Of a stretch of 64,000 nucleotides of DNA, positions 54,089 to 62,601 are shown in pieces. Both the position numbers and the translations under genes were made by a program. Below the pieces are notes generated by a model, which saw nothing but the letters and a program-made list of their open reading frames with translations, did no database searches and was not told where the DNA came from. Source of the DNA: Rhizomicrobium sp. (lineage in GTDB: Bacteria; Pseudomonadota; Alphaproteobacteria; Micropepsales; Micropepsaceae); contig JBBCGJ010000001.1 in assembly GCA_037200985.1 (NCBI GenBank), positions 2,890,756-2,954,755 of the forward strand. The letters are read 5' to 3'. Within the stretch, counting starts at the first letter, position 1. Each line of letters begins with the position of its first letter.

Positions 54089-57000
54089 TCACGATTGCGT
54101 GGCTCCGCGCTTTGCCGCGCTCGCTCTCCTGCCTTTCCGCCGTCGATCCGAATGCCGGGCATCTCCCTTTCTTCGAACACTTCCGGCGTCTATCCCACGG
54201 ACCTCGACTTGGATAAAGCCTGCGCTATTTGACGTGAGCGCTAGCGCGTCTGCTTTGAGAATGCCAAGGACTTCGTCAAACCGAAGTCTCTGCGATTTGT
54301 CCTCACTCTTCCAAAACCGTGTCAGGCGATGATTCGTGATAACGAACAAGCCGCGGCGACGCGATAAAGGCAGGAGGTAATCCTCTGCAAGCTGGCTACT
54401 GAGCGCTTCACGGAGATCTCGTAGTGTCCAATTCATTTCGCCGTGTTTTATTTCGATGGCGACCTCGCGTCCGCTAACAGCGGCGGTTAGTGCAATATCC
54501 GGACGCTTATCGCTTTTCACCTGCTTTTCACGGGCGGTCGTGAATCTCCCGTTCGCCGACCTGTTGTACTCATAGGCCAACCAGTTCTGTAAAGCGAATT
54601 CATCTGCCGCGCTTTCCAAAAGCGGCTGAATGGAAAAATCCCCGAAACGAATATCGCTGTTGATGTGATCGATCAGCTCACAGGCCAGATTCAGCAACTC
54701 TTCGCCAGTCCGAACCGGGCCTTGCAGGGCTTCTTCAAAAGCAACTACATCCGCCTCCGTCCAAGCTGGTTTCTCTGAAGCCCTTTCGGCCATTCCCCGC
54801 GCCAACTGACGGAATCGAAGTCCCCTGCCGCCGATCGCAGGATCGCTCGCCAGTTCCGAAATCAAGCGGCACGCATCTTCTGACTCATTCCGGTACAAAG
54901 CATTCAATATTCGACCTCGACCTTCCTGCGCCTCATCGCGAGTGTCCGACGAATAGATGCCCTCATGGGTCCGGTCGTGAACTGGCGAGACGCTCCGATA
55001 CGCGAGCCGCAACAACTTCGCGAGTGTCGCAGGCTTCGACGTTTCCAATCCGGCGACTTTGCCGCTGGCCATCCCAAAAAAGCTTGCAAACAAACCCTCC
55101 GTGCGTTCCTTCCGAAGCTCCGGTGGCAGCTTGTCCAAAACCTCCCGGAGAACATCGACCGCTTTCTCAACATCAAGTTCGAAGAGCAAGGCCAAGTACG
55201 CGGCACTCCACTCCCAAGCGTCTGTAGACCGCTCCTGGCCAATCCGAGAGCAGACCAATGTCGTCAACCGCTTTACCTTACGATCATCGAGCTTGAGGCG
55301 GCGTATGATCCGGGTCACCCCTGTGACCCGAGCCGGATCGGCCACTTCCTCGCCAATCACCAGGCGCCAAAGCCCCGCCTTCAATTCGTCGGTAAGCTGT
55401 AAGCTGTGCTCACACCGCGATAGGTATGTCGTGGGCACGCTATGCGGCTTGTGCCACTCGGCCCGAAGCTCCGACATAATCAATGGGGAGATGATCGAGG
55501 GGGCCGACAGCAAGACCTGTGAAAGCCATTCGGGAACGTCACGGTCAGCAAAGATCGCGTGCCGCGCCGCGCACTTTGCCTCGTCTGGACCAATGCCGCT
55601 GGTCCAATTCGCATCCGCGGACTCAAGGTACAAGCCGCCGATTGAGAGGATTGACGTTTTCATCTCCGTGAACTGTCCATCAGCGGTGTAAATCGGCCGC
55701 CGCGGCTTCGTAACCCGCCACATGGTCTTCATACCTGCTGCGTATGCGTCACGGACTGCGGGACCAAAGGCGGCACCCAACTTTGCGTATTCGGCCGGCG
55801 CGCGACGAAGGTCGGTTCCGGTTTTCATCGCCAGCCAACGTGTCAACGTGTAAAGATCGCTTGGCCCGGGCCATTTCTTCAGACGCTCGGCGTCTGTCAG
55901 CACTGTCGTGTCCTTCTGCAGCTTCGCGCGATATGCCTTCCTTTCTAAGGAATTTTTGGCGAATTCCGCAGCTCGCGCCGCCTCGACCGCCGCGTTGCGG
56001 ATGCGATGTCGCCTTTCCCATTCGTTCTCCGTCTTGGGCGCTCGAAACTCCCGAAGATCGGCCATAAGAGCCGCGTCTTTGGCAAACTTGCTTGCAAGCT
56101 GATCGAGATTCAGCATGCTGTCAGGCCGCGCGGAAACGATGGAGTAGAGCGCGCTAAACGCCATGCGCCGTTCGGCAAAGTCCGACCGTTGCCAAGCGTC
56201 TCTTTCCAACCAAGACAGATCAGACAGATCAAGCGACCATAGCCGTCGTCCATGCGTGATCAACCACCAAACACGCGGTTGCGCGCGATCCTCTTCACGA
56301 TATTTGAACGACACACGCACATCCTGCCAAAACAGCAAGCGCTTCAGTGCTGGCCGTGCGTTGACGAGGTCCATGACGCGCGAGGCGGAGTCTCGGTCCT
56401 CTTCAAAATCACTCCGACCGCCGATCGCCAACAGCTTTACCAATGGCTCGCTAATGCCGTCGGCATCGCTTGCAGCGATCGCCAAAGAAAGCAGCGGACC
56501 GAACCGCTTCAACAGCTCAGCGTGCCTTACCGACGTATGATGGAATTCGTCGAGAGGTTCTGCCTCTCCGATCCCGACAAGGCCAGCTAAAAGCCCTTTC
56601 CGCTCTGTCGCCGTCCGGCAAGACGCAAACAGCTTATCGAGAGAATAGCCAAATCCTTCTACCTGGAATCTCTCTCCCGGGGGGCTCGCTTCGACGATGC
56701 GAATGAGCTTCGGCACAGATAGATATTCCGGAAAGACGCTGACTGCGAGTTCAGCCGTCAACCGCGGACTATATTTTGCGGCGTTAGCAAGGAGGTCTTT
56801 GACAAGCGCTCGCTGACCTCTCCTATCGCCCACGGCGTGCATCGCCCGAGCCGCCAGAATGCGATTGTGCGATACAGCGCTGTGATCGAGCGCTTCGCGG
56901 GAAACCAAGTCTTCGCAGCCACCGATTTCACCAAGCTCGATCAGACGAAGCAGTTCGAAATGAAAATTCGGCTCGCTGTTGACAGCCCAAGCCTTGCGGA

Positions 57001-58489
57001 GCGCGGTCGTCAGCCGTTTGTCGGCAAACATCCATAGCGCTTGGGCGTCGATCAGATGATCACCGACATCGCCGTCGCGACCCTTCACTGCCAGCTCGGT
57101 CAGAACAGCTTCGCGGACGGCCAACGAAAAGCTGCCTGGATCTCCGAACGAGAGTAAAGTCAGCGGCTCGTTCTCAATAGCGTAGCGCCGAAGCATCGGA
57201 AATGAATGTGCCAGCCACGCGGCGGCCGGCCGATACGAAGGTGGGATCGTTGAAACGCCGAATGCGGTCGAGCCAAAAATTTCTAGTATCTTCAGGTTTG
57301 GCTCGTGCGGCCCCTTTAAGAGCTGCTCAAACCAGCACGCCGTTAGGTATTCCACGACAGAGCGATGGTGGAACCGCACGTGCCCATACGATGCTGGCGC
57401 AAAAATGCCTCTCCTAAGAAGTGCCTTTCGCTCCTGGGCCGTCCAGTCCGGGAGCACCGCTGCGGGCTCGATCGCGTCGTCTCCAGCGTCCTCGATCCTG
57501 CCAACGAGCAGAGTCAACCGCCGTCCGAGCGTGAGCGCCGCTGCCAGTCTTTCGGCGCCCCGGCGGGCCTTGTTCGGAGTCAGATGGGCGGAATCGGGGC
57601 GACTGTCTCGTTCTGAGAGTCGGACCTTCACGCTGAACTCGGTCATTTCTTTTAGGGAGCCGAAACGGCCATGTTTTTTCCAGTAGCCAACCATAAGGGC
57701 GAGATCGCCCGGCCTTTCTGCCATTGGCGTCAGGCCTTGGCGAAACAACGCCAACTCGAACTTCGGAATGTCGGTCAGCTTTCGAGCTCGAAGATAAGTT
57801 GCGCGCTGCGCCTTGGAGAGCCGCGCCATGGCGACAACCACGATTGCAGGCCTGTCAGCACTCGGCTTTTTCTTCTCTTGGCGATTCTCACGAATCAACG
57901 CGGAAGTCAGGGCTTGATCTTCATCAAGCTCTTCAGGCGCGGGTGACGCAGCAGGCGGCATGAACTGAAGAATGCGCTGAAGGTCTTCCTCGCCGTCCCA
58001 ATCGGTGCCCCGGCTCGATACCACTAAGTAGGCCCGGTCGAGAGCTTCGCCGATCGCTTCTGTCAGCTCGTTGAGTGCGGTTTCCAGGCTGAAATGATTG
58101 AGCTTCGCTTCGTCCAGCGAATCCAAAAAAAACCACGCTGGAACGGCTCGCGCTTTCCACTCTTGGAAGCGCGGCCTTTCCGCGTGCCCGATCAACGTCG
58201 TGAATTTCTTCCGCGCCAGTTCCTCGATAGCGGTAAAAAATGCGAAACCGTTTGTCTGGTTTATGCGTGCGACTTGGTTGCGGAACTCCTCGGTTTTTCC
58301 GCTGCTGGCTTCAGCAAGTACGACGACACGCTGGCTGTTGAGCAATTCCTTCCAAGTCTGAGTGCCATACAGACGGCCCCAGGCTTCAATTTCGTCCGCG
58401 TTCGCGGTCTTCTTCCCGTCAATCGGAAAGAATGTTCGGTCCAAATCCACGAACGAGGGTGACGGCTGGATGCTCAACGATTGATCCAC
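54089..58489 (-). CDS. Giant STAND-type NTPase with C-terminal PD-(D/E)XK-like nuclease site
   Basis: 1466 residues, no named family that I can assign. A P-loop NTPase sits at the N-terminus: Walker A AEASSGKT (59-66) and Walker B AWFFLDSLDEA (118-128), then a NACHT-like FHHRSVVEYLTACWFEQLL winged-helix signature. A very long helical middle of probable sensor repeats follows (about 450-1250). Near the end RPDIALTAAV and VAIEIKHG (Asp 1331 to Lys 1348) form a D...ExK nuclease-like site. A basic tail closes the protein. This layout fits single-gene antiphage sensors of the Avs type, but with the effector at the C-terminus. Confidence 0.7.
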   Translation of the reverse strand: MDQSLSIQPSPSFVDLDRTFFPIDGKKTANADEIEAWGRLYGTQTWKELLNSQRVVVLAEASSGKTEEFRNQVARINQTNGFAFFTAIEELARKKFTTLIGHAERPRFQEWKARAVPAWFFLDSLDEAKLNHFSLETALNELTEAIGEALDRAYLVVSSRGTDWDGEEDLQRILQFMPPAASPAPEELDEDQALTSALIRENRQEKKKPSADRPAIVVVAMARLSKAQRATYLRARKLTDIPKFELALFRQGLTPMAERPGDLALMVGYWKKHGRFGSLKEMTEFSVKVRLSERDSRPDSAHLTPNKARRGAERLAAALTLGRRLTLLVGRIEDAGDDAIEPAAVLPDWTAQERKALLRRGIFAPASYGHVRFHHRSVVEYLTACWFEQLLKGPHEPNLKILEIFGSTAFGVSTIPPSYRPAAAWLAHSFPMLRRYAIENEPLTLLSFGDPGSFSLAVREAVLTELAVKGRDGDVGDHLIDAQALWMFADKRLTTALRKAWAVNSEPNFHFELLRLIELGEIGGCEDLVSREALDHSAVSHNRILAARAMHAVGDRRGQRALVKDLLANAAKYSPRLTAELAVSVFPEYLSVPKLIRIVEASPPGERFQVEGFGYSLDKLFASCRTATERKGLLAGLVGIGEAEPLDEFHHTSVRHAELLKRFGPLLSLAIAASDADGISEPLVKLLAIGGRSDFEEDRDSASRVMDLVNARPALKRLLFWQDVRVSFKYREEDRAQPRVWWLITHGRRLWSLDLSDLSWLERDAWQRSDFAERRMAFSALYSIVSARPDSMLNLDQLASKFAKDAALMADLREFRAPKTENEWERRHRIRNAAVEAARAAEFAKNSLERKAYRAKLQKDTTVLTDAERLKKWPGPSDLYTLTRWLAMKTGTDLRRAPAEYAKLGAAFGPAVRDAYAAGMKTMWRVTKPRRPIYTADGQFTEMKTSILSIGGLYLESADANWTSGIGPDEAKCAARHAIFADRDVPEWLSQVLLSAPSIISPLIMSELRAEWHKPHSVPTTYLSRCEHSLQLTDELKAGLWRLVIGEEVADPARVTGVTRIIRRLKLDDRKVKRLTTLVCSRIGQERSTDAWEWSAAYLALLFELDVEKAVDVLREVLDKLPPELRKERTEGLFASFFGMASGKVAGLETSKPATLAKLLRLAYRSVSPVHDRTHEGIYSSDTRDEAQEGRGRILNALYRNESEDACRLISELASDPAIGGRGLRFRQLARGMAERASEKPAWTEADVVAFEEALQGPVRTGEELLNLACELIDHINSDIRFGDFSIQPLLESAADEFALQNWLAYEYNRSANGRFTTAREKQVKSDKRPDIALTAAVSGREVAIEIKHGEMNWTLRDLREALSSQLAEDYLLPLSRRRGLFVITNHRLTRFWKSEDKSQRLRFDEVLGILKADALALTSNSAGFIQVEVRGIDAGSVRRKGDARHSDRRRKGRRASAAKRGATQS

Positions 58490-58619
58490 TCAGTTCGGAT
58501 GACATCGTGCTTTGCGTTGTCGGAGAAACACGAACTCGGCATCTCCGCAATCATAGCTCACAGGCACGCTCGCGATGTCCTCCGGTCGCGGCTAGCGGCG
58601 TTGAGGGACACATTTGTGA

Positions 58620-58943
58620 TCACGCAGCCTTCACCGCGTGCGCTCGAATATCCACCCCAAGACGCTTGCGGACCACGCCGAAAATAGCTGCTAGGTTATC
58701 CATGCTAGGGTTGCCGCGCTCGGACAACATGCGATGCAGACTCTTGCTCGGCGTCTTGGTCTCAGCTGCCAGCACCTCGAACCCGACGGAGGCATTCACC
58801 AGATCGCGCAGGATCAAGCGGGCAGCATGCGGATCGCCATTAAGAAAGAGGGTTGCCGCTTCATCGAGCAACGCCTTCGCAAAAGCGGGATCGCGCGCCA
58901 CGCGCGCGCTGACCGTTTCTGTGAAATCCCGTGTCAGTGCCAT
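58620..58943 (-). CDS. HigA-like antitoxin
   Basis: 107 residues from MALTRDFTETVSARV (ATG 58941-58943). The C-terminal helix-turn-helix pattern TKTPSKSLHRMLSERGNPSM and NLAAIFGVVRKRLGVDI is that of addiction-module antitoxins. It lies 4 bp downstream of its toxin gene, the toxin-first order of HigBA. It should bind the toxin and repress the operon. Confidence 0.83.
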   Translation of the reverse strand: MALTRDFTETVSARVARDPAFAKALLDEAATLFLNGDPHAARLILRDLVNASVGFEVLAAETKTPSKSLHRMLSERGNPSMDNLAAIFGVVRKRLGVDIRAHAVKAA

Positions 58944-58947
58944 CTTG

Positions 58948-59298
58948 CTATCTCCTGCTCTTTGGCCCGGCTGCTGCCGCCTTTCGGGCTTTGTACTCGG
59001 CGAACAACACTTTCGCCTTTTCGATATCGGCCTGTTGCCGCCGTTTTGTGCCACCCACCAGCAGAATGATCAGCGCCTCGCCATCGCGGCCCAGATAGAG
59101 CCGATACCCTGGCCCCCAATTGATGCGGTACTCTCCGATCGTTCCAATCCATTTTACGTTCGAGGTATTGCCCATCTCCAATCGGAACGTCGCTGTGGCG
59201 ACCTTGGCAGCAGCCTGCGCATTCAGATCGTCAAACCACGCCTTGAACGGGTTCGAGCCATCCGAGCGGAGATACTCAACGACCTTGATTACACTCAT
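58948..59298 (-). CDS. RelE/HigB-family toxin
   Basis: 116 residues. The RelE fold is suggested by EYLRSDGSNPFKAWFDDLN, EYRINWGPGYRLYLGRDG and LIILLVGGTKRRQQADIEKA with basic residues near the end, as in phage Gp49-like addiction killers. It would cut mRNA at the ribosome. Complete length, followed by its antitoxin. Sits between two larger candidate defence systems and may stabilise the island. Confidence 0.87.
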   Translation of the reverse strand: MSVIKVVEYLRSDGSNPFKAWFDDLNAQAAAKVATATFRLEMGNTSNVKWIGTIGEYRINWGPGYRLYLGRDGEALIILLVGGTKRRQQADIEKAKVLFAEYKARKAAAAGPKSRR

Positions 59299-59391
59299 AT
59301 AGTAACCTATATGTTACTCTCAATGCAAGGCGATTGTTGATGGACGCTCGCCTAAGCCGTCTACACTGTCCGACACGCAGGAACGCCAGAC

Positions 59392-60402
59392 ATGTCCGAG
59401 ATTCGGACACCAGATCGCTACTTTTATCACAGCTTCCCCCGCCGGCCGCAGACCGAAGGCCATCGTCACGGCCTGACAATCCTCGAGCTGATCCGCGATT
59501 TTGGGCTTTTGATGACCCCGGAAATCGCACGCTGGCAATACAGCCATGCCGACGGCACCCCGCCGCGCCGCCAATCGATGGTCCAGCGGCGGATCAGCTT
59601 CACCGAATTGGCACCGAGCGAACTGGCCGGACACGCGAAGGATTTTGGACCCTTCGCTTTGGAGTTCGACATCGACACCCTCAAGCGGCTCGGCGCCATC
59701 CCCGTCTTCTATGTGCCGCAGGCGGGCGAAGGCCGCGACGCCGGCGGCCTTGGCGGCACCTTGATGAACCATCTGATCGATGCGATGCGGCTGACCGATC
59801 GTATCGCGCAGATGGAAGCAATCCTCAGGAGCGCACCACCGGACAGAGACCGTCAGGGGATCACGATCCCAGCCGACGCCGGACCCATCCTGTTCGATCT
59901 CGATGTGAAGGAAGCGCGCGAAACCTTGCGGGCGCTCTCCCTCGGACTCGCGCCGGCGCAACAGCTTGCGGCCTTTCTAGAAGGTGCCCTCAACTATTTC
60001 TATCCCGCGGACGGCCGCGACAATGCCGCCCTCCAATATTACCGCCAGCGCGAATGGCGGATCGCCGGCAATGTCGCGGTTCGTGACGAAGAGATGATGC
60101 GGACACCATCGGTGGCTATTGTGGACAGATTGCTGGCGCTGGACCCGAACTTTTTTGGCCGGCAGTTTCCGCCAGCCGATGAAGTTGTCTCCAACACCTC
60201 CCTTCACGGCCAGCCGCCGCAACGCCTTGTTGATTGGTGCTGGGTGTTTCAGGAATTCGACGGCAAGCGCGCCCTCCGATGGGTACGGCGCATCATTGCA
60301 CCTGCGGACGCGTTGGAGGCTGCCACCGCGTTGCTTAAGCCGTTGGCCGACGCGCCGCCCGTGGCGTCGCTCGAAAGCCTCGCCGATGAGGTCAGACTAT
60401 GA
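59392..60402 (+). CDS. AbiGi-like abortive-infection protein
   Basis: 336 residues. The segment ISFTELAPSELAGHAKDFGP then ALEFDIDTLKRLGAIPVFYV (69-110) resembles the AbiGi/DUF2743 pattern (FT..P...L..H...FG...EF). AbiGi was described as an antitoxin-type partner in a two-gene abortive infection system. Soluble, no signal. The stop overlaps the start of the SIR2 gene (ATGA), so translation is coupled. An AGGA lies upstream of the ATG. Assignment rests on one motif region. Confidence 0.55.
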   Translation: MSEIRTPDRYFYHSFPRRPQTEGHRHGLTILELIRDFGLLMTPEIARWQYSHADGTPPRRQSMVQRRISFTELAPSELAGHAKDFGPFALEFDIDTLKRLGAIPVFYVPQAGEGRDAGGLGGTLMNHLIDAMRLTDRIAQMEAILRSAPPDRDRQGITIPADAGPILFDLDVKEARETLRALSLGLAPAQQLAAFLEGALNYFYPADGRDNAALQYYRQREWRIAGNVAVRDEEMMRTPSVAIVDRLLALDPNFFGRQFPPADEVVSNTSLHGQPPQRLVDWCWVFQEFDGKRALRWVRRIIAPADALEAATALLKPLADAPPVASLESLADEVRL

Positions 60403-61406
60403 CGGTCTCCCCTTCGCTCGTGTTTGTCGTCGGCGCCGGCGCCAGCAAGGCGATGAGTCCCAACATGCCGGTGGGAACAGAGCTGGCGGAGCGCATTGCG
60501 ATCGCGCTTGCCGAAGAATTCGGCGGCGATCAGCCGACCATGTCGGGCGCCATCAGCCAAGCGCTAGAAAAGCTGCAAGACGGCTTGGATGACAAACGCA
60601 TTCGGGCCGCCAATCAAATCCGCTATGCCATCACGCGAAAGGATTCCATCGACGATCTGCTGGACGAATGGAGTGACCAGCCGGAAATGCTGGAAGTCGC
60701 CAAGATCGCAATCACCCACATCATTCTCAAATCAGAGGTCGAGAGCCACTTGGCGCGCAAATCGACGAACGATGATGCGTTTCTCTCGACTATCGGCGAA
60801 CTACACCGCACATGGCTGGCCCGCATTGCCCGCCACGTCGGGCCAAGACTGCCGCGCCGCGCCCTCGCCGAGGCGCTCCGAGACGTCGGCTTCGTCATTT
60901 TCAATTATGACCGTTACGTTGAGCAGATGCTGTTCGGCGAACTGCGCTGTCAAGGCATGGAGCGGAGTGCCGCCTATTACGCGGTCGAACATCTTCCGAT
61001 CGTTCACGTCTACGGCAGCATCTGCCCGTTCGGCGCGACGGCCGTCGCGCCGTTTGGCAAGGAGTCGGCGTTTCTGACGCCGCTCTACCAGGGCATCCGC
61101 ACCTACACCGAGCGGTCCTACAATGGACCCGAGTTGGCCAAAATGCGCGACATGCTCGCTGGCGCCAAGAAAACTGTGTTCCTCGGTTTCGGGTTTCATC
61201 CGACGAACATGGCGCATCTCACAAGTTATGGACTCAACACGCAGGGCCAAATTTATGGAGCCTGTCCCCATCCGAACACGGCGCGGTTCGAGACCGCCAA
61301 ACGGCAGCTCTATCCCGGCACGCGTGAAGCTCAGGCGGAACGCCTCACCGAACTGGATTGCGCCGAATTTATCGATATCTATCGCGCCGAACTCTTCGGC
61401 ACATGA
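60399..61406 (+). CDS. SIR2-like NADase-type protein
   Basis: 335 residues with SIR2-fold motifs: VFVVGAGASKAM (GAGAS 12-16), VIFNYDRYVEQ (FNYD 168-171), IVHVYGSI (203-207) and TVFLGFGFHPTN (about 260-270). This matches the SIR2-like domain used by many antiphage effectors to deplete NAD+, not the classical zinc-bearing deacetylase, whose Cys-zinc module is absent. Overlaps the genes on each side by 4 bases, in the middle of a three-gene operon. Confidence 0.8.
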   Translation: MTVSPSLVFVVGAGASKAMSPNMPVGTELAERIAIALAEEFGGDQPTMSGAISQALEKLQDGLDDKRIRAANQIRYAITRKDSIDDLLDEWSDQPEMLEVAKIAITHIILKSEVESHLARKSTNDDAFLSTIGELHRTWLARIARHVGPRLPRRALAEALRDVGFVIFNYDRYVEQMLFGELRCQGMERSAAYYAVEHLPIVHVYGSICPFGATAVAPFGKESAFLTPLYQGIRTYTERSYNGPELAKMRDMLAGAKKTVFLGFGFHPTNMAHLTSYGLNTQGQIYGACPHPNTARFETAKRQLYPGTREAQAERLTELDCAEFIDIYRAELFGT

Positions 61407-62290
61407 GCTCCGTCGCCCCGAGCGCAGCCTCTGTCGCCTATCCGCCGCGCATTCGAGCGTTCCGCGACGAGATTATCCGGATCACCCCCCGCGTGCCCAA
61501 CAACAAACTCACGTTGCAGACCATGCAAGCGATGCCCACCCATCGCCTCATCTTGGCATTCATCACATGGCGGATGCGGCATATTCCTGCAAAGCCGCGG
61601 CGCGTTAGCGCGTGGTCGGGCGGGGTCTCGCGTGTCGATCTCCAGCTTGCTGAGCGTGCCTTGCGTCCACTCCTCCAGAAAGTGAAGGAGGGCAAGGATC
61701 TCATGCCGCATCTGTCCGATCTCGCCAAGACCGCCGGCATCGTCATGCCAGGGGCACGCGCCTCCGCAAAACGCAAAGACATCGATGCCGTGTTGATCCG
61801 CGATGGACTGTATCACTTTCACCTTGGCGTCGCCGGACCCGGCAATCCCAAGGGACGCAGTGGCATCCTCGTCTTCGCCGAGGTTCTGGAAGACGAATTC
61901 CGGATTGTCGCCTTGTCCGACCATTCCGCGTTTCGGTTCGGAACGCCGGAACACATGCGGGTGTCGCGCATCGCGCGCACCTACATCGCAAAAGACATCC
62001 CCGCCGGCCAGGCGTTCATGGCCAATCCGGTGATGACCTCGGGCCATTCGATGATCGCCACCATGTTTGCGGATCGTTGCGATGACTACATGCGCACCGT
62101 CGATCCGTCGCTGGACGATTCAGCATTTATCGACAAGCTTTATTCTGACGACCCACCGCGTCGCGGCGGGCAACTCATCGTCAGGCCGCGAAATCCAAAG
62201 CTGCAATGGTTCTTCAATGATCTGGTGTTTGGCATCCTGGACGAAACGACGATGGTGTTCTTTCGCGTCTATCCGTTTTTTGATCGCTAG
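61403..62290 (+). CDS. Unknown third protein of the SIR2 operon
   Basis: 295 residues from ATG 61403-61405 (MSSVAPSAASVAYPP), overlapping the SIR2 stop. I recognise no family. It has a basic helical N-terminal half (RRVSAWSGGVSRVDLQLAER) and an alpha/beta C-terminal half with DGLYHFHLGVAG, SGILVFAEVLEDEF, IVALSDHSAF and QAFMANPVMTSGHSMIAT. The His-rich and Asp-rich positions suggest a possible catalytic site, but this is a guess. Strong coupling to the SIR2 gene implies that it works with it. Confidence 0.6.
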   Translation: MSSVAPSAASVAYPPRIRAFRDEIIRITPRVPNNKLTLQTMQAMPTHRLILAFITWRMRHIPAKPRRVSAWSGGVSRVDLQLAERALRPLLQKVKEGKDLMPHLSDLAKTAGIVMPGARASAKRKDIDAVLIRDGLYHFHLGVAGPGNPKGRSGILVFAEVLEDEFRIVALSDHSAFRFGTPEHMRVSRIARTYIAKDIPAGQAFMANPVMTSGHSMIATMFADRCDDYMRTVDPSLDDSAFIDKLYSDDPPRRGGQLIVRPRNPKLQWFFNDLVFGILDETTMVFFRVYPFFDR

Positions 62291-62601
62291 TGCGTGATAA
62301 TCTCGAGCGGAAACGCGTCCTCGAGCATTGGAACCGGCAAGCAGTCAAACCGGGAATGGCGACCACAAGCCGACACGGCTGCGCAAGCTGTGGCGTCGCC
62401 CTTCGGGCCGGGCCGTCGGCTGCGCGCGCGCCCCGTACCGGGTCTCGCCCCTGGCGGGCTTCCGTCCCTGACGCGATCCTGACATTCGCGCGTAACAAAT
62501 GCGCGCGTGGCATCGGCAAAGGAAGAGATTTGACGCCGCGTTCCGCGACGGGTTGGAGGTCGAGAGAGAGTCTTTCGGCCGCCCGTCTCGGAGAAATCGT
62601 C
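62291..62601. other. Non-coding region upstream of parB-like gene
   Basis: No convincing gene. On the minus strand a short frame ends at 62287 with a gene-like tail (CGRHSRFDCLPVPMLEDAF), so the left part might be the relic of an island backbone gene. The right part should hold the promoter of the ParB-like gene; I could not assign boxes. Confidence 0.4.
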
